Shown one piece after another: positions 55,871 to 64,000 of a stretch of DNA of 64,000 bases. The notes below the pieces were generated by a model. The model ran no database searches. It was not told the DNA's origin and saw only the letters and a program-made list of their open reading frames with translations. Numbering within the stretch: the first letter of the stretch is position 1; each line of letters opens with the position of its first letter. This DNA is from Erysipelotrichaceae bacterium. Its GTDB lineage: Bacteria > Bacillota_I > Bacilli_A > Erysipelotrichales > Erysipelotrichaceae. The translations under genes were made by a program, and so were the position numbers. The stretch is taken from contig JAAYSZ010000025.1 of assembly GCA_012523895.1 (NCBI GenBank), positions 20,921 to 84,920 on the forward strand. The letters run 5' to 3'.

Positions 55871-56572
55871 ATGTGGAAAAAATTTACCGACTTATTATTT
55901 GAAGATGACGATACCTATGAAGAAGAAATATTTGAAGAAGTTGAAGTGCAAAAACCTGCGGTTAAGCCTATAACAATAACTGAACAAAAGGCTGAGCCAG
56001 TTACACCACCACCTCCAGTATTTAAGGAGGTTGTTAAGGAAGAACCAGTAGCTGAACCAAAACCAAAACCATCAATTAGTATGGCTATTGATGATTTGCA
56101 AGCAACTAAACCAAAAGAACAAGAGCCTGTAACTCAAAGTAGACAAAGGCCAAGAGTAGTTCCTGTTGCAAAAACAGAACCAAAAAGTACTTATGAATTT
56201 ACACCTGTAATTTCACCTATTTTTGGTATTAGTGAAAAAGACGTTGATGCTGTTATTCCTACTAACCCTAAGAAAAAATCAGTTACTGATAGTAAGGTTG
56301 GAACTGTGATTTCTCCAATGTATGGACTTAATAGGGATGCTAGACCAGATTCAATTTCTGGAAAGATTAGTCCAAAGCCTAGTAGTGTGGATGAAATTGA
56401 AGCAGAACAAGAAGTTCCTAAGTTTTCACTTGATGAAATACTTGCAAGAAGAGATGTAGAAAAAGATAATGAAAAAACTAAGTTTTTTAAAACATCTGAT
56501 TTAGAAGATGAAGAAAATAAAACTGTTGTAATAAGCAGTCATAATATGAGTTTGTTTGATGATGAAGAATAA
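55871..56572 (+). CDS. Acidic disordered protein with repeated SPIFG/SPMYG motifs
   Basis: 233 residues, unrecognised. The N-terminus MWKKFTDLLFEDDDTYEEE could be an amphipathic anchor, followed by a Pro/Glu/Lys-rich, probably disordered middle. Two short motifs recur, PVISPIFGISEKD (about 114-126) and TVISPMYGLNRD (about 150-161). From memory, similar SPI[YF]G motifs occur in the N-terminal linker of Bacillus SftA, whose gene also lies near murC, but I cannot verify that. ATG 55871 is 7 bp from AAAGGAG. It overlaps murC and so is cotranslated with it. A wall or division role is inference. Confidence 0.6.
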   Translation: MWKKFTDLLFEDDDTYEEEIFEEVEVQKPAVKPITITEQKAEPVTPPPPVFKEVVKEEPVAEPKPKPSISMAIDDLQATKPKEQEPVTQSRQRPRVVPVAKTEPKSTYEFTPVISPIFGISEKDVDAVIPTNPKKKSVTDSKVGTVISPMYGLNRDARPDSISGKISPKPSSVDEIEAEQEVPKFSLDEILARRDVEKDNEKTKFFKTSDLEDEENKTVVISSHNMSLFDDEE

Positions 56573-57872
56573 ATTTTACTTTATTGGTATTAAAGGTACA
56601 GGAATGGCCGCACTAGCATTGATTTTAAACAAATTGGATCATAATGTTTCTGGATGCGATTTAGAAAAACATTTCTTTACTGAAGATTTACTTGTAGAAA
56701 ATAATATAGAAATTCAATCTTTTGAAAATGCAATAATTCCAGCAGATGCGACAGTAATTATTGGAAATGCATTTTTAGAAGATTTTCCACTTGTAATAAA
56801 AGCAAGGAAAAATAATATATGTTATAGATATCATGAATATTTAGGTTTATTCATGGAAAACTATCATACAATTTGTGTAACAGGAAGTCATGGTAAAACT
56901 ACGACTACTGGTATGCTGTCTTCTATGATGTCTAATTTTGGTGAAACAGGATATTTAATAGGGGATGGCAGTGGTAAAATAGAAAAAAACACAAAGTATT
57001 TTTGTGTTGAAGCGGATGAGTATAGACGTCATTTTTTAGCATATCATCCTAATTATGCTATTGTGACCAATATTGAAATTGATCATGTTGATTATTTTAA
57101 GACTGAAGAAGATTATCAATTAGCTTATGAAGAGTTTATAAATCAAGTTAAAGAAAAAGTTTTAATATTTGGTGATGATGAAAATTGTAGAAAGATTAAA
57201 GATAGTGATAAATTAATTTGGTATGGTATTGGTGATAACAATGATTTACAAGCTAAAAACATTGTAGAAACTACTTCTGATATGTCTTTTGATTTATATT
57301 ATTTAAATGAGTTTAAATATAGATTTAATCTTAATTTAGTTGGTAGACATTTATTATGGAATGCTTTAGGTGTTATTGGAATAGGTATGTTAGAAAATGT
57401 ACCATTTGAAATTATTGAAGATGGATTGAATTTATTTAAAGGTGTAAAAAGAAGATTTGTAATTGAAGAGCATGGGGAAAATGTCTTTATAGATGATTAT
57501 GCTCATCATCCTACAGAAGTGGCAATTACTATTGATGCAGCTAGAACAAGATATCCAAATAAAAAAATAGTTGCAATATTTAAACCTCATAGAGTGTCTA
57601 GAGTTTATAAATTTGCAAAAGAATTTGCGACTGCACTTAAAAAAGCAGATGAAATATTTTTATGTGATTTTACAAGTATAGATGATAAAGAAGATGGTAT
57701 TGATATAGATATTTATTATTTAAAAGATATGATTGAAGAATCTACTGTTATTGAAGAAGATGAATCTGGAGCTTATATTTTATCAAAAGAAAGTCCAGCA
57801 GTATTTTTATTTATGTCTAGTAAAGATATATATCCTTTAGCGGAGATGGTTAAGCGCTCTCAAAATCATTGA
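56562..57872 (+). CDS. murC: UDP-N-acetylmuramate--L-alanine ligase
   Basis: 436 residues. The N-terminal UDP-binding loop FIGIKGTGMAALA, the ATP loop CVTGSHGKTTTTGML (about 104-118), the EADEYRRHF and IEIDHVDYF blocks, and the C-terminal DDYAHHPTEVAITIDAAR and FKPHRVSR are standard MurC. It adds L-Ala to UDP-MurNAc in the cytoplasm. The start overlaps the previous gene by 11 bases; TTG 56556, ATG 56559 and ATG 56562 are all possible and no ribosome site is clear. Context murC-ytxG-ytxH-ccpA-tyrS agrees with Bacillus order. Confidence 0.94.
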   Translation: MKNKFYFIGIKGTGMAALALILNKLDHNVSGCDLEKHFFTEDLLVENNIEIQSFENAIIPADATVIIGNAFLEDFPLVIKARKNNICYRYHEYLGLFMENYHTICVTGSHGKTTTTGMLSSMMSNFGETGYLIGDGSGKIEKNTKYFCVEADEYRRHFLAYHPNYAIVTNIEIDHVDYFKTEEDYQLAYEEFINQVKEKVLIFGDDENCRKIKDSDKLIWYGIGDNNDLQAKNIVETTSDMSFDLYYLNEFKYRFNLNLVGRHLLWNALGVIGIGMLENVPFEIIEDGLNLFKGVKRRFVIEEHGENVFIDDYAHHPTEVAITIDAARTRYPNKKIVAIFKPHRVSRVYKFAKEFATALKKADEIFLCDFTSIDDKEDGIDIDIYYLKDMIEESTVIEEDESGAYILSKESPAVFLFMSSKDIYPLAEMVKRSQNH

Positions 57873-57897
57873 AAACATTTTCATTTTATTTTATAAT
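57869..57897 (+). promoter_or_regulatory. Promoter of ytxG-ytxH-ccpA
   Basis: TTGAAA (57869-57874) and TATAAT (57892-57897) are 17 bp apart. The -35 overlaps the murC stop codon. Confidence 0.65.
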
Positions 57898-57919
57898 TGT
57901 TTTGAAGAGGTGGTAAATT

Positions 57920-58294
57920 ATGGATGAATTATTACTTGCTTTAAAAAACGTTTCTGAACAACTACTACCTATTTTAGGTGCAGTTGTTTTGTTTTATTTA
58001 TGTATAGTATTTAGAAAGTTAGGAGTACTTTTAGAGTCCTTGTCTAAAACAGTTGATAATTTAAGTCCAACAATTAAACTTGTAGATCAAAGTCTTGAAA
58101 AAGTACAAACTCCATTAGATACAGCAGTTAAACTAAGTCACACAATTGATAATGTACATGATAAAACTGTTGATTCTGTCGCGAAAGCAACTACTTACGT
58201 AAATGAAAATATGGATGAAATAAAATCTTATGTTAATGATAAGGTTAATAAAGTTAAAGAACATTTTGAAAAAGAAAAAAATGAGGAGGAATAA
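57920..58294 (+). CDS. DUF948 protein (YtxG-like)
   Basis: 124 residues. One N-terminal membrane helix (about 17-35, LGAVVLFYLCIVF) is followed by a long amphipathic helix or coiled coil with periodic L, V and T residues, typical of DUF948. The role is unknown; in Bacillus the ytxGH genes are linked to stress and lie between murC and ccpA. GAAGAGGTGG is the ribosome site. The next gene starts four bases after its stop. Confidence 0.82.
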   Translation: MDELLLALKNVSEQLLPILGAVVLFYLCIVFRKLGVLLESLSKTVDNLSPTIKLVDQSLEKVQTPLDTAVKLSHTIDNVHDKTVDSVAKATTYVNENMDEIKSYVNDKVNKVKEHFEKEKNEEE

Positions 58295-58297
58295 GTA

Positions 58298-59062
58298 ATG
58301 AATAAAGACAACAAAGAACCAATTGCTTCTATTGAAAAGACTGTAGAAGAACTAAAAAAGAAAATTGAAGAATTAGAAGAAGAACCAGTAGTTGAAGAAA
58401 TTAAAGAAGTACAAGAAGAAGTACAAGAAGAGATTGCAGAAATTGTTGATGAAGTAGAAGACAAAAAATTTGAATTTCCTAAATTTAAGTTAAGTGAAGA
58501 AAATGAAGCAAAATTTAATGAATTTAAGGAAAAATCTACTGAAGTAATAAGTGATGCAATTAATCAAATCAAAAAGACAGCTGATGAAGTTGCTTCTAAT
58601 GAAAAGGTTAGTAGTGCTTTAGATTATATTAAAGCTAACGCTGTTAAAGCTGTTGATGTAGTAAAAGATCAGTTAGATAATATTGCTGATGATCCAAAAG
58701 TTCAAAAAACTTATGTGAATATTAGAAATAGTTCAAAAGATTTAATTGATAAAACTGCAAAAGTTATTGATGATGTTGTAGAAGAAAAAGAAATTAAAAA
58801 AGTTTTTGAAGATTTATCAAATAAAGTTGAAAAAGGAACTTCAACAATAACTCAAGGTTTTAATGAATTTGTAAATAAACCTGAAGTTAAAGAACAAATT
58901 GATAAAGTAAAAGATGTTGCAGAAGATGTAATAAAAAAAGTAGATGAAAAAATAAAAAATATTATAAAATCTGATGATGATTTAACAGATGAAGAAACTA
59001 TCGTTGAAGAAGCAATAATTGAAGATGAAGTAGTTGAAGAAACTGTTAAATCAGACGAATAA
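58298..59062 (+). CDS. Acidic coiled-coil protein in the ytxH position
   Basis: 254 residues, highly charged (E, K, D) and predicted all-helical. It has no membrane segment, unlike typical YtxH; several amphipathic repeats of the pattern K-V-D-E-V-I-K are seen (for instance EVISDAINQIKKTADEV and DVAEDVIKKVDEKI). Its place between ytxG and ccpA suggests it replaces YtxH, but similarity is loose. The C-terminus is very acidic. GAGGAGG-type sequence lies before ATG 58298. Function unknown. Confidence 0.65.
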   Translation: MNKDNKEPIASIEKTVEELKKKIEELEEEPVVEEIKEVQEEVQEEIAEIVDEVEDKKFEFPKFKLSEENEAKFNEFKEKSTEVISDAINQIKKTADEVASNEKVSSALDYIKANAVKAVDVVKDQLDNIADDPKVQKTYVNIRNSSKDLIDKTAKVIDDVVEEKEIKKVFEDLSNKVEKGTSTITQGFNEFVNKPEVKEQIDKVKDVAEDVIKKVDEKIKNIIKSDDDLTDEETIVEEAIIEDEVVEETVKSDE

Positions 59063-59083
59063 TAATATTTTTGGGAGGAAGTA

Positions 59084-60070
59084 ATGAAGAGGGTAACAAT
59101 TTATGATGTTGCAAAGGAAGCAAAGGTATCTCTAGCTACTGTATCAAGGGTTGTCAATGGTTCTGATGTTGTTAAGCAAGCTACAAGGGAAAAAGTTGAA
59201 GCGGCTATAAATAAATTAGGGTATAAACCGAATGCTATTGCTCAAGGCTTAGCATTACAAAAGACAACAACAATTGGTATGATAATAACTGATGCTAGTG
59301 TCTTTAATACTGGTCAAATCATTAATGGTGTCCTCGATGCTGCTAAAATAAAAAATTATAATATTATTATGCATGCTTTATCTCCAGGAATTACTGATAT
59401 TAATGAAATTATTGAAACAATAATTAAATCAAGAGTTGATGGAGTAATAATTTATAACGAAGATATTGATTTAACTGATTTTGAAGAAATATCTAAATAC
59501 AATATTCCAATTGTATTTATTGGTAGTAAGTTACAATGTAAAAATGTAGGCTCAGTTCACGTTGATCTTGAAAAAGTTTGTAGTGAAGCAGTAGAAATGT
59601 TTTTTGAAAAAGGATATAAAAATATTGCTGTTTTACAAGAAAGACATAATAAAAATATTAATGATGAAATGTTAAGTGGCGTCAATGCAGCATATAAAAA
59701 TCATGGATTAAAATTTGATGGTTATATTGAAATACCAAGCAATGTTAAAACTTCATACGATTGTATGAAAGAGTACTTTAAAAGTAATAGGCCTGAGGTA
59801 GTTATTGTTCATAGAGATTCTCAAGCAATAGCAACTGTAAATGCCGCAAAAGAAAACAACTTAAAAGTTCCTGATGATATACAAGTATTATGTTTATTGG
59901 ATACTAAGTATAATCTAATGATTAGGCCTCAAATATCAAGTTATGCACTGCCTTCATATGACTTAGGTTCAATAGCTATGGCATCTATAGAAAAAATGCT
60001 TAATGAAAATGAAGAAGGTAAATCTTATGAATTAAGTTATTTCTATATACCTAGAAAATCTACCAAATAA
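59084..60070 (+). CDS. ccpA: LacI-family regulator, probable catabolite control protein CcpA
   Basis: 328 residues. The helix-turn-helix VTIYDVAKEAKVSLATVSRVVNG and hinge helix NAIAQGLA match CcpA closely, followed by a sugar-binding-like domain. CcpA with P-Ser-HPr binds cre sites to control carbon use. Position between ytxH-like gene and tyrS copies the Bacillus order. The C-terminal domain is somewhat divergent and a residue-level check of the HPr contact was not possible, so a CcpA-like paralogue remains possible. GGGAGG lies 6 bp before the ATG. Confidence 0.78.
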   Translation: MKRVTIYDVAKEAKVSLATVSRVVNGSDVVKQATREKVEAAINKLGYKPNAIAQGLALQKTTTIGMIITDASVFNTGQIINGVLDAAKIKNYNIIMHALSPGITDINEIIETIIKSRVDGVIIYNEDIDLTDFEEISKYNIPIVFIGSKLQCKNVGSVHVDLEKVCSEAVEMFFEKGYKNIAVLQERHNKNINDEMLSGVNAAYKNHGLKFDGYIEIPSNVKTSYDCMKEYFKSNRPEVVIVHRDSQAIATVNAAKENNLKVPDDIQVLCLLDTKYNLMIRPQISSYALPSYDLGSIAMASIEKMLNENEEGKSYELSYFYIPRKSTK

Positions 60071-60099
60071 TTGACTTTAATTTATTAGTTACTTATAAT
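60071..60099 (+). promoter_or_regulatory. Promoter of tyrS
   Basis: TTGACT (60071-60076) and TATAAT (60094-60099) are 17 bp apart. It starts one base after the ccpA stop. The T-box leader follows. Confidence 0.85.
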
Positions 60100-60105
60100 T
60101 TAAAA

Positions 60106-60312
60106 GCGATGATTAGAAATAGTACCTTTAAAAGATATTCAGAAAGACTTTGGTTGATGTGAAAAGTTTATTGATTATTGGGAATACACCTATGAGCAAT
60201 TTTATTGAAAAGATAAAACGTAATCCTGCGTTATAAGGAATAGAGTGCATCATTATGATGAACTAAGGTGGTACCACGTTAAGCGTCCTTAGATATAAGG
60301 ATGCTTTTTTAA
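60106..60312 (+). ncRNA. T-box riboswitch of tyrS, tyrosine specifier TAC
   Basis: The leader has AGTA (60120-60123), the specifier region GGGAATACACC with TAC at 60185-60187 (tyrosine), the T-box AACTAAGGTGGTACCACG (60261-60278) and a terminator from AAGCGTCCTTA and AAGGATGCTT followed by T residues to about 60310. The T-box reads ACCACG instead of the usual ACCGCG. tyrS follows, so the assignment is firm. Confidence 0.93.
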
Positions 60313-60327
60313 TAAGAGGAGGTTATT

Positions 60328-61575
60328 ATGAATTTTTTTGATGAGTTAAATTGGAGAGGTTTAATTAAAGACTGTACTGATGTTGAGGGTTTAAAAGAAA
60401 GATTAAAAACACCTGTTACTTGTTATTGTGGAATTGATCCAACTGCAGATTCATTGCATATTGGTCATTTACAACAAGTTTTACTTTTAAGAAGATATCA
60501 ACAAGCAGGTCATAGAGTTATAGCTTTATGCGGTGGTGCAACAGGTATGATTGGAGATCCTAGACCTACAACTGAAAGATCTTTGATTTCTTTAGAAGAT
60601 GTAGCACATAATGTTGAATGTATTAAAAAACAATTATCAAGTATTTTAGATTTTTCTGATGATAAAGCTTTATTATTAAATAACCATGATTGGCTAGGTA
60701 ATATTACAATGCTTCATTTCTTACGAGATTATGGTAAATATTTTAGTGTCAGTTATATGATTGCCAAAGATACAATTGCATCTAGACTTGATACTGGAAT
60801 TTCTTTTACAGAATTTACTTATACAATATTGCAAGCTGCTGACTGGTTACATTTATATCAAAATTATGATTGTGAACTTCAAATTGGTGGTTCAGATCAA
60901 TGGGGTAATTTAGTCTCTGGTAATGATTTAATTAGAAAAGTATGTGGAGACAAAGCTAAAGTCTATGGTATAACATCTCCTTTAATTACAAAAAGTGATG
61001 GAAGTAAGTTTGGCAAATCTGAAGGTGAAAATATTTGGTTGGATCCTAATAAAACATCACCATATCAATTTTATCAATTTATCATAAATATCGCTGATGA
61101 AGATATTATTAATATGCTTCAAAAATTATCTTTTAAAACAAAAGAAGAAATTGAAGAATTAGAAATCGAAGTAAAAGAAAGACCACATTTAAGAAAGGCT
61201 CAAAAAGCGTTAGCTGAAGAACTAACTCTTTTAGTTCATGGTCAAGAAGCATTAGATTCAGCACTTAAAATAACTGAAACTTTATTTAAAGGTAATATTA
61301 AAGATTTATCACCAAAAGAAATTAAAGATGGTTTAAAAGATGCTAAAACTTTTAAAGTGGAAATTGGTAATAATTTAGTAGATGAAATGGTTAAAACAAA
61401 AATTGTTTCTAGTAAAAGAGAAGCTAGACAATTAATTTCATCAGGGTCTATAAGCTTAAATGGTGATAAGATGATGGATTTAAATAAAGTAATTTCTATT
61501 GAAGATAGCATTGATAATGAGTTTATAATTTTAAGAAAAGGAAAGAAAAACTATTTTATATTAAACTTAAAATAA
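60328..61575 (+). CDS. tyrS: Tyrosyl-tRNA synthetase
   Basis: 415 residues, TyrRS type 1. HIGH-like box TADSLHIGHLQQV (near 40-52), the tyrosine pocket QIGGSDQWGN, and KFGKSEGENIW (KMSKS-like, near 230) are present, with a C-terminal S4 domain (SKREARQLISSGSISLNG). It charges tRNA-Tyr. GAGGAGG precedes the ATG. Under control of the T-box leader upstream. Confidence 0.97.
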   Translation: MNFFDELNWRGLIKDCTDVEGLKERLKTPVTCYCGIDPTADSLHIGHLQQVLLLRRYQQAGHRVIALCGGATGMIGDPRPTTERSLISLEDVAHNVECIKKQLSSILDFSDDKALLLNNHDWLGNITMLHFLRDYGKYFSVSYMIAKDTIASRLDTGISFTEFTYTILQAADWLHLYQNYDCELQIGGSDQWGNLVSGNDLIRKVCGDKAKVYGITSPLITKSDGSKFGKSEGENIWLDPNKTSPYQFYQFIINIADEDIINMLQKLSFKTKEEIEELEIEVKERPHLRKAQKALAEELTLLVHGQEALDSALKITETLFKGNIKDLSPKEIKDGLKDAKTFKVEIGNNLVDEMVKTKIVSSKREARQLISSGSISLNGDKMMDLNKVISIEDSIDNEFIILRKGKKNYFILNLK

Positions 61576-61591
61576 TTGATTAATTATAATG

Positions 61592-61600
61592 TGGTATAAT
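61592..61600 (+). promoter_or_regulatory. Extended -10 promoter before the lipoprotein gene
   Basis: TGGTATAAT (61592-61600), the same element as before polC, lies ahead of the TGGAGG ribosome site (61605-61610). Confidence 0.45.
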
Positions 61601-61622
61601 TCTATGGAGGTAAAAATATATT

Positions 61623-62159
61623 ATGAAAAAATTCTTTTTAATTTTTATCCTATTAATCAGTTTATTTGGTTGTAGTTTATTAAATGAAAAACCTGAACAT
61701 AAAGTTGGGGAAGATTATGAAGTATATTATAAGGCTATAGAAGAAAATGATTCATTTTTGTTTGAATCAAGTAACTATAGTATTAATGCTGAAATGGTAA
61801 GTCTTCCTAGCGGTAAGAATATTTTCTATATATTTTTAGATAACCCTCAAATTGCAATGTATGATATAAAATTACTTGCGATTGACTTAGAAACAACATA
61901 TAGATCTTCTGGAACTATGGCAGCATCCCTTGGTATATTTGAAGATGATAAATATTCACTTGTTCCTTACCAAGTAAATGCACAATCAGGATATTATAAA
62001 GGGTTAATGATATCTGGAGAAACAACTAAAGATGAATTAGATATTGGAATGCTTGTGAGTTGGTATAATATCGATAGAAAAATTAGTTATAGAGAATTTA
62101 TTAAATTTAATTTGAGTTTAGATGGAATGATTATTCCTCATGATGACATTAGTGAGTAA
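61623..62159 (+). CDS. Lipoprotein of unknown function
   Basis: 178 residues. Signal peptide ending in lipobox LFGCSLL (Cys about 17), then a compact mixed body with FESSNYSINAEMV, NIFYIFLDNPQIAMYDIKLL and AASLGIFEDDKY; no family is recognised. GGAGG is placed 12-13 bases before the ATG. It lies directly before the flippase gene with 3 bases between them, so a cell-envelope role alongside lipid-linked precursor export is possible but unproved. Confidence 0.68.
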   Translation: MKKFFLIFILLISLFGCSLLNEKPEHKVGEDYEVYYKAIEENDSFLFESSNYSINAEMVSLPSGKNIFYIFLDNPQIAMYDIKLLAIDLETTYRSSGTMAASLGIFEDDKYSLVPYQVNAQSGYYKGLMISGETTKDELDIGMLVSWYNIDRKISYREFIKFNLSLDGMIIPHDDISE

Positions 62160-62162
62160 AAT

Positions 62163-63800
62163 ATGGGTAGTAGGAAAAAGCAATCTTTTATTGCAGGATC
62201 ATTAACAAGTTCTGCTGGAATATTTATATCAAAGGCACTTGGTTTACTATATGTAGTGCCTTTTAATGCTTTAGCAGGTGGCGAAAGCAATATGTTTTTT
62301 TATAGTTCTGCATACACATACTACGATTTATTATTACAAATATGTACTGCAGGATTACCTTTTGCAATAGCTGCAATGGTTGCTAAATATGCAAGTAGAG
62401 AAGATTATAAAACAGTAATATTAGTAAAGAAATTATCAATGAGTATTTTATTATTATCGGGATTTCTTGCGGCGGTTTTATTTATGCTTGTTGCTTCACC
62501 TTTGTCTAAATATATTTTAAGTGTTGATGCTACTGCAAAAGACATTTCAACTCTTACCAATGTGTTTAGAATTCTTGCTCTTGCAATTATAATTGTTCCT
62601 TTTTTAAGTGCTTATAGAGGATATTATCAAGGATTAAGAGAATTTAAAGCATATGCTTTTTCACAAGTTTTAGAACAATTAGTTAGAGTAATTTCTTTAT
62701 TAGCATTGGGTTATTTTACAGTTAAAGTACTTAATATGGATAATATATATGCAATATATATGGCTGTATTATCAACTTCATTAGCTGCACTTGCGGCTCT
62801 TGTCTATTATATTAATTTTGATAGACATAATTTTGGGGTAATAGCTAGAGCTGCAAGAAGACAAGAAACAAAAAGTAAGGATAGTAAAGATATTTTTGTA
62901 GAACTTCTTGCTTATGGATTACCATATGTTATTGTTGCAATACTTGGTAATAGTATGAATATTGTAAATAATAATTTTTTTATGAGTACTATGGCATCAA
63001 TTGATCAGGATTATGAAACTGCTAAAACAATTTTAGGAATTATACAAGTTAATGCAAATAAGCTAACTTCTATTCCTCAAGTTTTAGCAATTGGTTTTTC
63101 TGCGGGGATTGTTCCTCATTTAACGGTTGCTTTAGAACATAAAGATTATAATACTTTAAAATCTAATGTTTTATCTGCATTAGATACTGTTCTTTATATT
63201 AGTTTGCCATTGTGTTTTTGTTTATTTGCTTTAAGTGAACCTATTTATTTTGTAATGTATGGTAAAAATAACCTTGAATTAGGCAAAGATGTTTTAATGT
63301 ATAGTAGTATGCTTGCTTTAACAGGAACTATTTCTCCTATTTGTAGCTCTATGATGATGACATTAAAATTTAGAAGGAAAAGTATTTTATATCTTTTAAT
63401 AGGTTTTATTGTAAAGGTTGTTAGTTTTTTTCCAATGATTAAAGCTTTTGGATATAGTGGAGCTATTACTTCTAGTGTATTAACATCTTTAGTTATTATT
63501 TATTTAAATTTACAACATATAAGTAATAGATATAAGGTTAATTACACTATGACTGTTGTAAGGTTATTAAAGATGTGTGTTGCTTTAATTGCAATGAATG
63601 GTTCTTTTGCAATATTAAGATTACTAGGTTTAGAAGTTGTTGGCGATAGTAGAATTACAGGTTTATTTATTTTAGGTATTTATGGAGTAATTGGATGTTT
63701 AGTGTATTATTATGCTTCATCAATGCTTAATCTTCCTCAAAAGATATTAGGAATAACATTAAAAGATATAATTATTAAATTATTTAGAGACCTACTATGA
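62163..63800 (+). CDS. Polysaccharide / lipid flippase of the MVF superfamily (SpoVB/MurJ-like)
   Basis: 545 residues, about 14 membrane segments. Typical of the Wzx/MATE-like MVF superfamily: KQSFIAGSLTSSAGIFISKALGLLYVVPF at the start, PFLSAYRGYYQGLREFKAYAFSQVLEQLVR (the SpoVB/YtgP-type block near 145-175) and VNANKLTSIPQVLAIGFSAGIVPHL. YtgP/MurJ-type members export lipid II; SpoVB members act in sporulation. No other sporulation gene is seen, so lipid II or polysaccharide export is more likely. It starts 3 bases after the lipoprotein stop; the GTGAG there serves as ribosome site. Confidence 0.88.
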   Translation: MGSRKKQSFIAGSLTSSAGIFISKALGLLYVVPFNALAGGESNMFFYSSAYTYYDLLLQICTAGLPFAIAAMVAKYASREDYKTVILVKKLSMSILLLSGFLAAVLFMLVASPLSKYILSVDATAKDISTLTNVFRILALAIIIVPFLSAYRGYYQGLREFKAYAFSQVLEQLVRVISLLALGYFTVKVLNMDNIYAIYMAVLSTSLAALAALVYYINFDRHNFGVIARAARRQETKSKDSKDIFVELLAYGLPYVIVAILGNSMNIVNNNFFMSTMASIDQDYETAKTILGIIQVNANKLTSIPQVLAIGFSAGIVPHLTVALEHKDYNTLKSNVLSALDTVLYISLPLCFCLFALSEPIYFVMYGKNNLELGKDVLMYSSMLALTGTISPICSSMMMTLKFRRKSILYLLIGFIVKVVSFFPMIKAFGYSGAITSSVLTSLVIIYLNLQHISNRYKVNYTMTVVRLLKMCVALIAMNGSFAILRLLGLEVVGDSRITGLFILGIYGVIGCLVYYYASSMLNLPQKILGITLKDIIIKLFRDLL

Positions 63801-63854
63801 AAAATCAAGTAGAAATTAAATAAACTTGAAAGTCATAGAAAAAGGAATCTTAAA

Positions 63855-64000
63855 TCAAGATTTGTAAAAAAATATATTATATTTATGAATCAAAAAAGAT
63901 CTTTGAAAATTTATTACTTGAACTAGTTAATAAACTCTACATTAGGATTATTAAGAATAAAGAAAATATATCTGCAAAGTTTAGCAGCACAATGTCCTAA
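63855..64000 (+). other. Start-less open stretch at the window end, possible gene remnant
   Basis: After the flippase stop, about 48 codons stay open and end in TAA at the last base (63998-64000). They read IKICKKIYYIYESKKIFENL and continue with lysine-rich residues, without a start codon or ribosome site. It might be a decayed 3' end of a mobile-element or other gene, or chance in AT-rich DNA. I see no terminator or other site here. Confidence 0.2.

Noticed and set aside
58360..58450. Short tandem repeat of GAAGAAGTACAAGAAGA units
   Set aside because: It is explained by Glu-Val-Gln repeats in the coiled-coil coding sequence, not a separate DNA repeat.
1..64000. Mycoplasma-type genetic code, suggested by the very low GC
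   Set aside because: TGA ends several conserved genes (polC, ruvA, leuS, murC) at family-typical lengths, and Trp uses TGG.
1..64000. CRISPR arrays, tRNA or rRNA genes, intact insertion sequences
   Set aside because: I found no regular spaced repeats, no cloverleaf-like segments in the gaps, and no transposase frame with end repeats.

Overview
The window is a dense, AT-rich bacterial chromosome segment with about 57 protein genes, three T-box riboswitches and no tRNA, rRNA, CRISPR array or intact insertion sequence. TGG encodes tryptophan and TGA is a normal stop, so this is not the Mycoplasma code. PolC-type replicase, L27 with a cleavable N-terminus plus the Prp protease, EzrA, ScpAB, FakA/DegV, CcpA, T-boxes and AGGAGG-type ribosome sites point to Bacillota. 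The very low GC, small size of many genes and lack of visible sporulation genes suggest an Erysipelotrichia-like lineage, but this is an inference.

Layout. 1-5743: end of a FtsQ/DivIB gene, then yloU, fakA, recG and rnc, an order resembling the Bacillus yloU-yloV-recG-rnc region. 5743-14503: galactose region with galM, galK, a HerA-like ATPase, a divergent LacI-family regulator and the mglB-A-C uptake system. 14512-18218: a zinc-ribbon membrane protein, an FMN-binding lipoprotein and an amino-acid ABC transporter controlled by a T-box with a probable arginine specifier. 18299-26603: housekeeping genes polC, rplU (with L21 leader), prp, rpmA, obgE, ruvA and ruvB. 26658-33671: a signalling block with a frameshifted 7TM sensor, a histidine kinase, a convergent LuxR-type regulator, and a three-gene SPFH / zinc-ribbon / lipoprotein operon resembling Bacillus ydjI-ydjG. 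33919-39935: rpsD, ezrA, a cysteine desulfurase with thiI, and a metallophosphoesterase with altered active-site motifs. 40159-46589: a fucose-isomerase-like protein, an orphan BMP-type binding lipoprotein, a HAD phosphatase, a C26 amidotransferase, a radical SAM protein, DegV/FakB and hemolysin III. 46699-53833: T-box leuS, a second SPFH gene coupled to a ribbon-helix-helix protein, scpAB, a serine-hydrolase-fold pseudoenzyme and a DUF554 protein. 53818-63800: an AraC regulator, lipoproteins, a linker-like protein carrying SPIFG/SPMYG motifs, murC, ytxG/ytxH-like genes, ccpA, T-box tyrS and a MurJ/SpoVB-family flippase.

How the genes work together. MglBAC imports galactose or glucose, GalM and GalK begin galactose metabolism, and a LacI-type regulator transcribed divergently from mgl probably controls it; galT and galE are not in the window. 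FakA and a DegV/FakB protein form the fatty-acid kinase pathway although their genes lie 42 kb apart. The desulfurase feeds sulfur to ThiI. Prp trims L27.

The points most worth a second look are the broken 7TM sensor at a T8 tract, two proteins with degenerate catalytic motifs (52048-53082 and 39060-39935), several genes whose promoters imply leaderless mRNAs, the SPFH modules, an orphan BMP protein beside a sugar-isomerase-like enzyme, a 25-bp palindrome at the hemolysin III promoter, and the SPIFG-motif protein before murC. No wholly new defence or mobile system was evident.
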